Source of the DNA: Hymenobacter glacialis
GTDB lineage: Bacteria > Bacteroidota > Bacteroidia > Cytophagales > Hymenobacteraceae
NCBI RefSeq assembly: GCF_001816165.1
Contig: NZ_MDZC01000014.1
Location: 1 to 64,000, forward strand
DNA: 64,000 nt
Direction of reading: 5' to 3'
In this document: positions 1-7,842 of the stretch, piece after piece
How positions within the stretch are numbered: position 1 is the first letter of the stretch
Layout: each line of letters starts with the position of its first letter
The notes under the pieces: model-generated
The model's input: the letters and a program-made list of their open reading frames with translations, nothing else
What the model was told of the DNA's origin: nothing
Database searches by the model: none
Made by a program: the position numbers and the translations under genes

Positions 1-99
1 GCCTACACTCCAGCATCGACTATCAGACGCCCTATCACACTCATCAACAGCTTCTTCAAACTAACGCCCTAAACTGTCCAGCGTAATTGGACCACCTCA
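1..99 (+). mobile_element. 3' end of an IS3-type insertion sequence (partial transposase plus right terminus)
   Basis: A reading frame open from base 3 to the TAA at 84-86 ends a protein with LHSSIDYQTPYHTHQQ. This resembles the conserved C-terminus of IS3-family (rve integrase) transposases, which usually carry RLHSSLGYxTP. Thirteen bases after the stop the DNA reads GGACCACCTCA and ends in CA, as IS3-type terminal inverted repeats do, so the element probably ends at base 99. The rest lies outside the window. The family call rests on a short C-terminus only; the left terminal repeat would be needed to confirm it. Confidence 0.6.
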
Positions 100-173
100 A
101 GGTTCCCCGCGTGCGGCGTTTGGCATCACTAACGATTCCCGACCTTTGCGCTCCGCTACATTCCTGAAATCAC

Positions 174-686
174 ATGTCCGCTCTCATCAAAACGCCCGAA
201 ACCACCCGCCGCATCTATTTTCAGGATTGCGACATGCTGGGGCACCTCAACAATTCCCGCTACCTCGACTATTTCCTTAATGCCCGCGAAGACCATACCA
301 CGGCGCATTATTCGCTGAACATGGGCGAGCTGGCCCGCGAGCAAAGTGCGGCCTGGGTAGTCACCAAGCACCACATCAGCTACCTGAAGCCCGCGCGGCA
401 GGGGACGGAAGTGCGCATTTCCAGCCAGCTTATCCATTTTGACAACTCCAACCTGGTGGTGGAAATGCAGATGCGCGACGAAACCGGCACGCGCCTGCTG
501 GCCCTGCTGTGGTCGGAGCTGACCTTTGTGACCATGCCCGCCGGCACCCGCACCGACCACGCCAACGCCATGATGGACCTGCTGGAGGAGTTGGATGTAG
601 ATGGCGTGGACTACGACCCCGACGGCTTTGACGAACGAGTAAAGACTGTGCGGCAGCAGCTCAAGGCCCTGCGCCGCGAATCGTAG
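174..686 (+). CDS. acyl-CoA thioesterase family protein (hotdog fold)
   Basis: This is a 170-residue cytoplasmic protein of the 4HBT/hotdog thioesterase type. The N-terminal block with YFQDCDMLGHLNNSRYLDYF (about residues 15-34) is the hotdog active-site region, where the Asp and the following HLNN helix face the acyl-thioester in YbgC-like enzymes. Length and layout fit a single-domain thioesterase with a charged C-terminal tail. The ATG at 174 places this motif at the usual distance from the N-terminus. The substrate cannot be read from the sequence. It stands alone between an IS end and the arsenic genes, and neither neighbour suggests a role. Confidence 0.8.
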   Translation: MSALIKTPETTRRIYFQDCDMLGHLNNSRYLDYFLNAREDHTTAHYSLNMGELAREQSAAWVVTKHHISYLKPARQGTEVRISSQLIHFDNSNLVVEMQMRDETGTRLLALLWSELTFVTMPAGTRTDHANAMMDLLEELDVDGVDYDPDGFDERVKTVRQQLKALRRES

Positions 687-1008
687 CTTGTGAATTACGC
701 GTTGCCTTGGCTCGGTGTTCCAAGCTGCATTGGCCTGGGTATTTGTTTATAAATCAGGTTATTTCGTTGCTGTACAGTTTTGCAGCAGCAGCAGTAGCCG
801 GCAGGCGGGCGGGGTAGAAGCGGGCGCTCGTGGCCGGGGCGGCAATCCGCTGCCACATAATGGTCGTAACTTTCGCTGGGCAGTGCGGCATTGGGCTTCT
901 GCTGGCCGTGAGGGCAGTTGAAACCCGTGCGGTAGCGCTTCCTTAGAAACTATTCGCCCGTTCCCGCGCTTACCAGCGCATTCCCCATTCTATTCGATTT
1001 CCTCTCTC
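687..1008. other. intergenic region without a recognised gene
   Basis: About 320 bases separate the thioesterase from arsM. The open frames here are short and have no recognisable protein features. I see no clear hairpin terminator, tRNA or repeat. An ArsR or other metalloregulator operator would be expected just before 1009, but I could not identify a convincing palindrome. Confidence 0.5.
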
Positions 1009-2058
1009 ATGGAGCAAAACATTCAGCAGCAGGTACAGGACTACTACGGCCGCGAACTAAACACCAGCCAGGACCTGAAAACCAACGCCTGCTGCACCGA
1101 CGATATTCCCACCGCTCACAAGCGCATTCTGGCCACGCTGGAGTCGGAAGTACTGGAGAAGTACTATGGCTGCGGTGTGTGCGTGCCCTCGGCCGTGGAA
1201 GGTCTCACGGTGCTGGACCTGGGCTCGGGCTCGGGCCGCGACGTGTACTTGCTCTCGAAGCTGGTGGGGGAGCAGGGCCACGTAATCGGGGTGGACATGA
1301 CGGAGGAGCAGCTGGCCGTGGCCAACCGCAACATTGCCGCCCACACCACCAAGTTCGGCTACGCCAAACCCAACGTGGAGTTCCGCCACGGTTACATCGA
1401 AGACCTGGCCTCCGCCGGCATTGAGGACAACAGCGTGGACTTGGTGGTGAGCAACTGCGTACTCAACCTGAGCACCGACAAAGCTGCCACCTACCGCGAA
1501 ATTTTCCGGGTGCTGAAGCCTGGCGGCGAGCTGTTCATTGCCGACGTATTTGCCGACCGCCGCATTTCCGAGAGCCTGCGCCAGGACCCCGTGCTCTACG
1601 GCGAGTGCCTGAGTGGCGCCCTCTACACCGAGGACTTCCGCCGCCTGCTGCGCGAGCTGGGCATCAACGACTACCGCCTCATGAGCCAGCGCCGCCTCAC
1701 CATTGATAACGAGGAGATTGAGCGCAAAGTGGGCAACATCAAGTTCTACTCGCTCACGGTGCGGGCCTTTAAGCTCGCTTTGGAGGACCAATGCGAGGAC
1801 TACGGCCAGGTGGCTACCTACCTGGGCACCCTGCCCGACGAGCCCAACGGCTTCACCCTCGACGACCACCACCACTTCGAAACCGGCCGCCCCATGCTGG
1901 TGTGCGGCAACACCGCCGACATGCTCGCCCTCACCCGCTTCGGTGCCCACTTCCGCCTCGACGGCGCCAAGGACCGGCATTTTGGGTTGTTCCCCTGTGG
2001 GCCGGTAGCTACCACGGCCAGCAACAGTTCAGACGACACTACCGGCAGCTGCTGCTAA
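1009..2058 (+). CDS. arsM: arsenite S-adenosylmethionine methyltransferase
   Basis: ArsM methylates As(III) with SAM. The 349-residue protein has a class I SAM-binding motif LDLGSGSGRD (about residues 69-78), followed by the acidic loop GVDMTEEQL. The cysteines expected of ArsM are present: Cys28-Cys29, Cys55 and Cys58 in the N-terminal part, then Cys150 in SNCVLNL and Cys200 in GECLSGALY, which match the As(III)-binding pair in characterised ArsM enzymes. The protein also ends in a Cys-Cys pair, a possible extra metalloid ligand. The radical SAM gene arsS starts 54 bases downstream on the same strand, so the pair probably acts in arsenosugar synthesis rather than only in volatilisation. Confidence 0.92.
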   Translation: MEQNIQQQVQDYYGRELNTSQDLKTNACCTDDIPTAHKRILATLESEVLEKYYGCGVCVPSAVEGLTVLDLGSGSGRDVYLLSKLVGEQGHVIGVDMTEEQLAVANRNIAAHTTKFGYAKPNVEFRHGYIEDLASAGIEDNSVDLVVSNCVLNLSTDKAATYREIFRVLKPGGELFIADVFADRRISESLRQDPVLYGECLSGALYTEDFRRLLRELGINDYRLMSQRRLTIDNEEIERKVGNIKFYSLTVRAFKLALEDQCEDYGQVATYLGTLPDEPNGFTLDDHHHFETGRPMLVCGNTADMLALTRFGAHFRLDGAKDRHFGLFPCGPVATTASNSSDDTTGSCC

Positions 2059-2112
2059 GCCGGCCGTGGCCTGCAGCATGTTGCCCTTCTAACTTTTTCT
2101 CTTCCCGAGTCC

Positions 2113-3162
2113 ATGATTAAGTCCCTCAAGGCCACCGGCAACCAACTGGCCGACTCTGCCTTCCAGCTCACCGTGCTCAGCCGGGAGGTGGCCGATACCC
2201 AACACCAGCCGCGCTTTCACGAGCAGCTGCGGGGTATTGGGTTTTTTCCGCTGAAGCCCGTGGCTCCTGCAGTGATGCAAATCAACGTGGGTAAGATGTG
2301 CAACCAGGTGTGCAACCATTGCCATGTGGATGCCGGCCCCGACCGTAAGGAAATCATGACCCGCGAAACGATGCAGCTCTGCCTCGATGCGCTGGCTAAA
2401 ACCGACATTGGCACGGTGGACCTCACCGGCGGCGCCCCGGAAATGAACCCCGATTTCCGCTGGTTTGTGGAGCAAATCAGCCTGTTGGGGCGCAAGGTGC
2501 TGGTGCGCTGCAACCTCACCATCATCGTGGCCAACAAGAAGTACCACAGCCTGCCCGAGTTCTTCAAGCTGCACGGCGTGGAAGTAGTGAGCTCGCTGCC
2601 CTGCTATACCGCCGAAAACACCGACAAGCAGCGCGGCGACGGCGTGTTTGAGGACTCTATCAAAGCCCTGAAAATGCTCAACGCCGTGGGCTACGGCCAG
2701 GAAGGCTCGGGCCTGGTGCTGAACTTGGTGTTCAACCCCGTTGGCGCATCATTGCCTGGCCCCCAGGCTGGCTTGCAGGCCGATTACAAAAAGGCCCTGG
2801 CCCGCGATTTCGGCATCGTGTTCAACGAGCTCTACGCCATCACCAACCTGCCCGTGAGCCGCTACCTCGACTACCTCATCGAGTCGGGCCAGTACGCAGG
2901 CTACATGGAAAAGCTGGTGAACGCCTTCAACCCGGCGGCAGCGGCCAGTGTAATGTGCCGCGACACCATTTCGGTGAGCTGGGACGGCGGCCTTTACGAC
3001 TGCGACTTCAACCAGATGCTGGACCTGCACGTGGCCAGCCCCGTGCGCCACATCCGCGACTTCGACGCCAACGCCCTCGCCGGGCGCGCCATTGTGGTGA
3101 ACCAGCATTGCTACGGCTGCACGGCCGGCGCTGGCTCCAGTTGCGGCGGTACCGTGGCATAA
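2113..3162 (+). CDS. arsS: arsenosugar biosynthesis radical SAM protein ArsS
   Basis: This is a radical SAM enzyme of 349 residues. The cluster motif is CNQVCNHC (Cys63, Cys67, Cys70; CxxxCxxC), followed by a TGGAPE SAM-binding turn. The C-terminal region is Cys-rich, with CRDT, DCDFNQ and a final CYGCTAG...SSCGG, as in the ArsS family. Members of this family transfer a 5'-deoxyadenosyl group to ArsM-made dimethylarsenic, starting arsenosugar synthesis. Some ArsS proteins contain selenocysteine, but this one has ordinary cysteine codons and no in-frame TGA. It follows arsM after 54 bases and ends at a strong bidirectional terminator. Confidence 0.93.
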   Translation: MIKSLKATGNQLADSAFQLTVLSREVADTQHQPRFHEQLRGIGFFPLKPVAPAVMQINVGKMCNQVCNHCHVDAGPDRKEIMTRETMQLCLDALAKTDIGTVDLTGGAPEMNPDFRWFVEQISLLGRKVLVRCNLTIIVANKKYHSLPEFFKLHGVEVVSSLPCYTAENTDKQRGDGVFEDSIKALKMLNAVGYGQEGSGLVLNLVFNPVGASLPGPQAGLQADYKKALARDFGIVFNELYAITNLPVSRYLDYLIESGQYAGYMEKLVNAFNPAAAASVMCRDTISVSWDGGLYDCDFNQMLDLHVASPVRHIRDFDANALAGRAIVVNQHCYGCTAGAGSSCGGTVA

Positions 3163-3186
3163 ACCACCAGCTGCTTTAATCGGTAC

Positions 3187-3220
3187 AAAAAAGGCCGACC
3201 AGTTCTACTGGTCGGCCTTT
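3187..3220. terminator. bidirectional terminator between arsS and the TonB-type receptor
   Basis: The arms AAAGGCCGACCAG and CTGGTCGGCCTTT form a 13-bp hairpin with a short loop. A-rich sequence lies on one side and T-rich on the other, so it can stop both the rightward arsS transcript and the leftward receptor transcript. Confidence 0.85.
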
Positions 3221-3243
3221 CTGTTTTGAGGGTGACGGCTGTG

Positions 3244-6200
3244 CTAGTTGAACGAGTACCGCAGGCCCAGCTGCCCCTGCCAGCGCGAGTTGATGGGGTC
3301 AATTTGCCAGGGCGTGCTGGTGGGCTGTTTGAATTGATACACTGGCTGGTTGTTCTCGATACGCAGAAAATTGAGCAACGCGTAGCCCGAGTTATTGATG
3401 TTCGGCACGAAGTACTGGCGGCCCCAGTCGTTGCTCAGCAGGTTGCCCAGGTTGAGTACGTCAAGGGTGATTTCCAGGCGCTGGGTGCCGGCCTGGGTGA
3501 GGGGCAGCTTGGCGGTGAGGCGCAGGTCGAGCTGCTGGACCCAAGGCGTGCGGGCCGCGTTGCGCTCGGCGTAGCTGCCGCGGCGGCCCGACAGGTAGGG
3601 GCTGTTTTGGATGTACTGGTCGAGTTGGTCGTACTGCTGCGCTGCTGACACCGGCGCGGCCCCCGTGATAGGCGCCAGCACAATTTCCTCACGGCTGCGG
3701 GGAATGTAGAGCAGGTCGTTTTTGGCCGAGCCGTCGCGGTTTATATCGCCTTCATAAACAAACGAGAACGGGCTACCCGAGCGCGCGATGTACACCAGGC
3801 TGGCCCCGAGGTTTACCCTCCGCACGTTCAGATTATAGTACACGTTGCCGATGAACTTGTGGCGCAGGTCGAAGTTGGAATAAGCCAGGGCGGGCGAGTT
3901 GGCCACCAGCGACTGGTTCCATTCGTAGTTGGCGGCCGGCGACACGCGCACGCCGTTCACAATGTCCTTGCTCTGGCCGTAGCTGTAGCCGGCGTAGGCT
4001 TCCAGGTGGTTCTGGATGCGCTTGCTGAGCGTGAAGGTGGCGTTGTAGTTGTAGCCCTGGTTGGTGTTGCGCATCACAAACACGTTGGTAAACGCGGGGT
4101 CGATTTTGGCCGCGCTGCCGGTGTTGGTGAAGTAGGGCCGGTTGTCGGCGCCGGCGAAGGTGGATTTCGCGTCCTTGAAATTGATGGACTGAAACAGCAT
4201 GCCCGTCACCACTTTCGAGTACAGGCCCTCGGCCGTGAAGGTGAAGTCATGCGGCAGCTTCACGTCGATGGCCAGCGTGGACTTCCAGTCGCGCGGCAGC
4301 TTGAAATCGTTGTCAATCAGGTTGATTTCGGCAATGCCGGGCTGCACGGATTGCAGCGCCGACAAGTCCTCGGCAATGGGCAGGGCGCCGGTAGGGCGAT
4401 AGTCGATGTTGTTGTAGCGGTTGCCCGAGATGTAGTGCGCGTAGGCGTACCACACAAACGGAATGCGACCCGTGAACAGCCCCGAGCCCCCGCGCACCTG
4501 CACGGTGTTGGCCTCGTTGAGCTGGTAGTTGAAGCTGAGGCGGGGGTTGAACTGCGGCACACCGCCAAACTTGTTCTGGTACTGCGCAAACTCCGGGTTT
4601 TTGGCCACGGCCGGGTTCACGGGCACCTTGTCGGGGTGCAGCTGCATGTCGAGGCGCAGGCCCAGCTGCACGCTCAGGCGGTCCGTTGCGCGGTAGTCGT
4701 CCTGGGCGTAGGCACTGAGCAGCATCACCCGGTAATCGGCCGAGGGCTGGGTTTTGTTGAAGGCCGCGGCGTTGTTTTCGGTGTTGTACACGCCGCGCAC
4801 GCGGGTGGGGCGGTTGGCCAGAAAGGCATCCACCGAGGGGTACTGCCAGCGGCCATTAAAGGCCGTCAGAAAGCGGTATTCGATGTTGTTCAGCTCGTTG
4901 GAAGTGCCGAAAGTGAAGGTGTGCTTGTCCTTGAAAACCGTCAGGTTGTCGGTTAGCTGCGTGGTGCTCACGCTGGAGCCGTAAATGGCCGCCTCGCGGT
5001 AGGTGCCCGCGTAAATAATAGTGGAGGCGTTGTAGCTGATTTCGAGGTGCGGAAACAGGCGGTTCTGGTAGCTGCGGTCTTCGTTTACGGTGTTGAAACC
5101 GGCAATCAGCTGGTTGGAAACCCTGCTGTTGAACGTGCTTTTCAGCTCGGCCACCAGGCTGTTGGTCTGGCTGTTGTGCCGGAAGCCCTGGTTGCCGTAG
5201 TTCAGCACCGTGGGCGAGCGTTCGAGGTTGTCGGCGAAGCCGGCCACGTAGTTGTCGCGCAGCGTGAGGCGGTGCTTGTCGGAGATATTGTAATCGAAGC
5301 GCAGCAAAAACTTGTCGCTGTTGCGCTTGATGGACGCGCTGCCAAACGTGCCGGGGTCGTAGCCATACTGCGCCTTCAAAAAGTCGCTTACCTGCTGGGC
5401 TACCTCCAGCGGCACGCCGGCGCCGGGCGTGCCGGGCGCGAAAGACACCGGCTCTTCGCGGCGCTGCAGCTCGTAGTTGCCGAAGAAAAACAGCTTGTTT
5501 TTGATGATGGGCCCGCCTAGGCTGGCGCCCGACTGGATGTCGTAATATTTATCGATGGGCGTGCGCAGGCCGTCCACGCTCCGGCCCGTGAGCACCTGGT
5601 TGCGGCCGTAGCTGTACACGCTGCCGGCAAAACGGTTGGTGCCGCTCTTGGTCACGGCGTTGATGTTGGCCCCGGTGAAGTTGCCCAGCGTGACGTTAAA
5701 GGGCGAAAGCACCACCGAAATCTCGTCGATGGCATCGAGCGAAATGGGCTGGGTGCCGGCCAGCGCGCCGGGCGTGCCCGCGGCCACTGAGCCCGCCGCG
5801 CCGCTGGCCGGCTCCTGAAACCCGAGCACGTCGTTGGTGGCCATGCCGTCGATGCTCAGGTTGTTGAAGCGGTAGTTCGAGCCGCCGAAGGAGTTCTTGT
5901 TGCCCTGCGGCATCAGCTTGGTCAGGTCACCGAGGCTGCGGTTCACGGTGGGCGTGTTCTGGATGGCCGTCTGCCCCAGGTGGTAGGCCTGGCCGTTTTT
6001 GTCGGTCGTGAAGGGGTCGCTCTTGTTGGCCGTAACCTGCACGCCGGCCAGCTCGGTGCTGGTTTCCTGTAGTGTGAACGTCTGGCGCGTCACTTTGCCC
6101 AGGCTCAGGTACAGGTCCGTTTTGGTTTCGGTGGTGTAGCCCACAAAGCTCACCTGCACCTGGTAGGGGCCGCCGGGCTTGAGGTTGTTGAGCAGGAACT

Positions 6201-6411
6201 TGCCGCTGGGGTCCGACTGCGTGCCGCTGCGGGTGCCCGTAGGCACGTGCGTCAGCACCACCGTAGCCCCGGGAATGCCGGCGCCGTCCCGGCCCTCAAT
6301 CTGGCCCTCAAAAGCGCTGGTCGTGAGCTGGGCAAAAGTTAGCAGCGGTAGAAATGTGGCTAACAGGAGAAATAGGAGTTTCTTCACGTAAAGAGGGTAA
6401 ATGGGGGGCAT
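3244..6411 (-). CDS. TonB-dependent receptor with carboxypeptidase-regulatory-like N-terminal domain (Oar type)
   Basis: This is an outer-membrane protein of about 1055 residues. After a signal peptide (KKLLFLLLATFLPLLTFAQ) comes a carboxypeptidase-regulatory-like beta-sandwich (the EGQIEGRDGAGIPGATVVLT region), then a plug domain, then a long C-terminal beta-barrel rich in aromatic and Asn-Tyr strands that ends in LGLRYSFN. This is the architecture of Oar-like TonB receptors in Bacteroidota. The substrate is not evident and there is no neighbouring SusD, so it is not a typical SusCD pair. The start is uncertain: ATG at 6411 (MPPIYPLYVKK) or GTG at 6387 (VKKLLFL, the cleaner signal peptide). 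An upstream ATG at 6477 lies inside a repeat and is unlikely. Confidence 0.88.
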   Translation of the reverse strand: MPPIYPLYVKKLLFLLLATFLPLLTFAQLTTSAFEGQIEGRDGAGIPGATVVLTHVPTGTRSGTQSDPSGKFLLNNLKPGGPYQVQVSFVGYTTETKTDLYLSLGKVTRQTFTLQETSTELAGVQVTANKSDPFTTDKNGQAYHLGQTAIQNTPTVNRSLGDLTKLMPQGNKNSFGGSNYRFNNLSIDGMATNDVLGFQEPASGAAGSVAAGTPGALAGTQPISLDAIDEISVVLSPFNVTLGNFTGANINAVTKSGTNRFAGSVYSYGRNQVLTGRSVDGLRTPIDKYYDIQSGASLGGPIIKNKLFFFGNYELQRREEPVSFAPGTPGAGVPLEVAQQVSDFLKAQYGYDPGTFGSASIKRNSDKFLLRFDYNISDKHRLTLRDNYVAGFADNLERSPTVLNYGNQGFRHNSQTNSLVAELKSTFNSRVSNQLIAGFNTVNEDRSYQNRLFPHLEISYNASTIIYAGTYREAAIYGSSVSTTQLTDNLTVFKDKHTFTFGTSNELNNIEYRFLTAFNGRWQYPSVDAFLANRPTRVRGVYNTENNAAAFNKTQPSADYRVMLLSAYAQDDYRATDRLSVQLGLRLDMQLHPDKVPVNPAVAKNPEFAQYQNKFGGVPQFNPRLSFNYQLNEANTVQVRGGSGLFTGRIPFVWYAYAHYISGNRYNNIDYRPTGALPIAEDLSALQSVQPGIAEINLIDNDFKLPRDWKSTLAIDVKLPHDFTFTAEGLYSKVVTGMLFQSINFKDAKSTFAGADNRPYFTNTGSAAKIDPAFTNVFVMRNTNQGYNYNATFTLSKRIQNHLEAYAGYSYGQSKDIVNGVRVSPAANYEWNQSLVANSPALAYSNFDLRHKFIGNVYYNLNVRRVNLGASLVYIARSGSPFSFVYEGDINRDGSAKNDLLYIPRSREEIVLAPITGAAPVSAAQQYDQLDQYIQNSPYLSGRRGSYAERNAARTPWVQQLDLRLTAKLPLTQAGTQRLEITLDVLNLGNLLSNDWGRQYFVPNINNSGYALLNFLRIENNQPVYQFKQPTSTPWQIDPINSRWQGQLGLRYSFN

Positions 6412-6425
6412 TGGAGTAAGGCGGA

Positions 6426-6533
6426 CCGTCATGCTGAGCGGAGTCGAAGCATCTCTACCGCTTCGTTGAATCGGCATTGATTACTACTGCGGTAGAGATG
6501 CTTCGACAAGCGGACGCCAGATGAGCATGACGT
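6426..6533. repeat. hairpin repeat, family A copy 1 (imperfect)
   Basis: The left arm begins CCGTCATGCTGAGCGGAGTC and the right arm GCGGTAGAGATGCTTCGAC. The outer and inner parts are complementary, but the middle of the right arm is replaced by unrelated sequence (AAGCGGACGCCAGAT), so the pairing is broken there. It is related to the copies at 33640, 41333, 44303, 60817 and 62492. Confidence 0.85.
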
Positions 6534-6562
6534 TCTCGTGGCGTTATTTTGCGAAAGAGGCA

Positions 6563-7678
6563 TCACCGGCCCAGCGTGTGAAAGGCGTAGTAGAAGCCCG
6601 CGCTCAGTAGCGCGGCCACGGGCAGCGTGAGCAGCCACGACAACCCGATTTTGGCAATCTCCCGGGAGTTGGCCGTGCCATTTACCAGCCCAATGCCGTA
6701 GATGCTGCCCACCGATACGTGCGTGGTGGACACCGGCAGGCCGAACTTGCTGGCCGCGATTACCAGCAGGCTCGTTATCAAGTTGGCCGTAAAACCCTGG
6801 CCGTGGTTGAGCTTCGATATCTTCTTGCTCATGGTGTCGGCCACTTTGCGCGCATTCAGCAAGCCACCAATAGCCATGGCCACGGCCAGCACGAGCACAT
6901 TGACGGGCATGGCGAAGAACTTGCACAGCAGCAGCAGTCCCACCAGCTTGGGCGTGTCGTTGAGGCCGCGGGCAAAGCTCATGGCCGCGGCGCTGCCGTA
7001 GTGCAGGTTGTTGATGAGCGGCTGAAAGTGCAGGCCGATGAACGTGCCCTGGTAGAGGTTCTGGCACTCGGCCTGGGTGCCGGTGCCAGCCTGCAGCGTG
7101 GGCAGCGCCGTGAAAGCCATGGTAGGCGCGGCGGCGGCCGGCACCCAGGTGTCGCCCACGCACACGCACGATTCTTCGGTGATGCCTGCCGCCCGTCTGC
7201 CTTGCCGAAATAGCACATACACCAAGCTGCCCAGAACCACGGCCAGCACCGGCCCCAGAATGAGCGGTAGAAAGAAGCTGACCCCCAGCTTGGCAAAGTT
7301 CACCGCGGTGCCCACTGCCACCAGCCCGGCACCCACCAACGCGCCCACCAGCCCGTGGGTGGTAGAAATGGGAAAGCCAAACCGCGTGGCCAGCAGCACC
7401 GTAACGCCCGCCGCCAGCGCCACCGACAGCGTAAAATCGACCGACTGAATAATATCATCGGGCACCAGCCCTTTGCCCGAGAAGTTTTTAATCAGTTCCT
7501 CCGCAAAAAAATACGAGCAGATGGAGCCGGCAAACGTGGCCACGGTGGCCAGTATCAGAGCCGGACGGTAGGCCATCGTGCCGCTGCCCCACAGCGTGGC
7601 CACGCCCTTAAAGTTGTCGTTGGCCCCGTTGGAGTACGTGAGCAGCAGGACCGCCAGAAACAGAAAAAGTAACAGCAT
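6563..7678 (-). CDS. pit: inorganic phosphate transporter, PiT family
   Basis: This is an integral inner-membrane transporter of 371 residues with about ten hydrophobic segments. It shows the internal duplication typical of PiT proteins: the N-terminal signature SNGANDNFKG (about residues 16-25) and the C-terminal counterpart ARGLNDTPKLVG. Each is followed by a second conserved stretch, GFPISTTHGLVGALVG and GLPVSTTHVSVGSIYG. PiT carriers import metal-phosphate with protons or sodium. It begins near its first membrane helix, so the ATG at 7678 is well supported. It is transcribed leftward and separated from the M1 peptidase gene by a terminator. Confidence 0.93.
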   Translation of the reverse strand: MLLLFLFLAVLLLTYSNGANDNFKGVATLWGSGTMAYRPALILATVATFAGSICSYFFAEELIKNFSGKGLVPDDIIQSVDFTLSVALAAGVTVLLATRFGFPISTTHGLVGALVGAGLVAVGTAVNFAKLGVSFFLPLILGPVLAVVLGSLVYVLFRQGRRAAGITEESCVCVGDTWVPAAAAPTMAFTALPTLQAGTGTQAECQNLYQGTFIGLHFQPLINNLHYGSAAAMSFARGLNDTPKLVGLLLLCKFFAMPVNVLVLAVAMAIGGLLNARKVADTMSKKISKLNHGQGFTANLITSLLVIAASKFGLPVSTTHVSVGSIYGIGLVNGTANSREIAKIGLSWLLTLPVAALLSAGFYYAFHTLGR

Positions 7679-7708
7679 GGGGAGCGGGCAATACTGAAAA
7701 GCCTAAGC

Positions 7709-7743
7709 AAAAGCCCCACGCCAGATGCCAGCGTGGGGCTTTT
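7709..7743. terminator. terminator downstream of the M1 peptidase gene
   Basis: The arms AAAAGCCCCACGC and GCGTGGGGCTTTT form a 13-bp GC-rich hairpin flanked by A and T runs. It lies just past the 3' end of the M1 peptidase gene and just upstream of the PiT gene. Confidence 0.8.
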
Positions 7744-7842
7744 GGGGCAATTTACGGCTGTTTTCAGGGCGGTGGTTTCACCGGGAGAAGAAATAGTTTC
7801 TTGTGGGGCAATGCGTGGGGAGTATCGGGGCCGGCGCGGCGC

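Noticed and set aside
715..921. A 68-residue frame between the thioesterase and arsM.
   Set aside because: It has low-complexity Gly/Ala/Arg content, no domain and no promoter or start support.
2113..3162. ArsS as a selenoprotein.
   Set aside because: The family contains selenocysteine members, but this gene has no in-frame TGA and the key positions are ordinary Cys codons.
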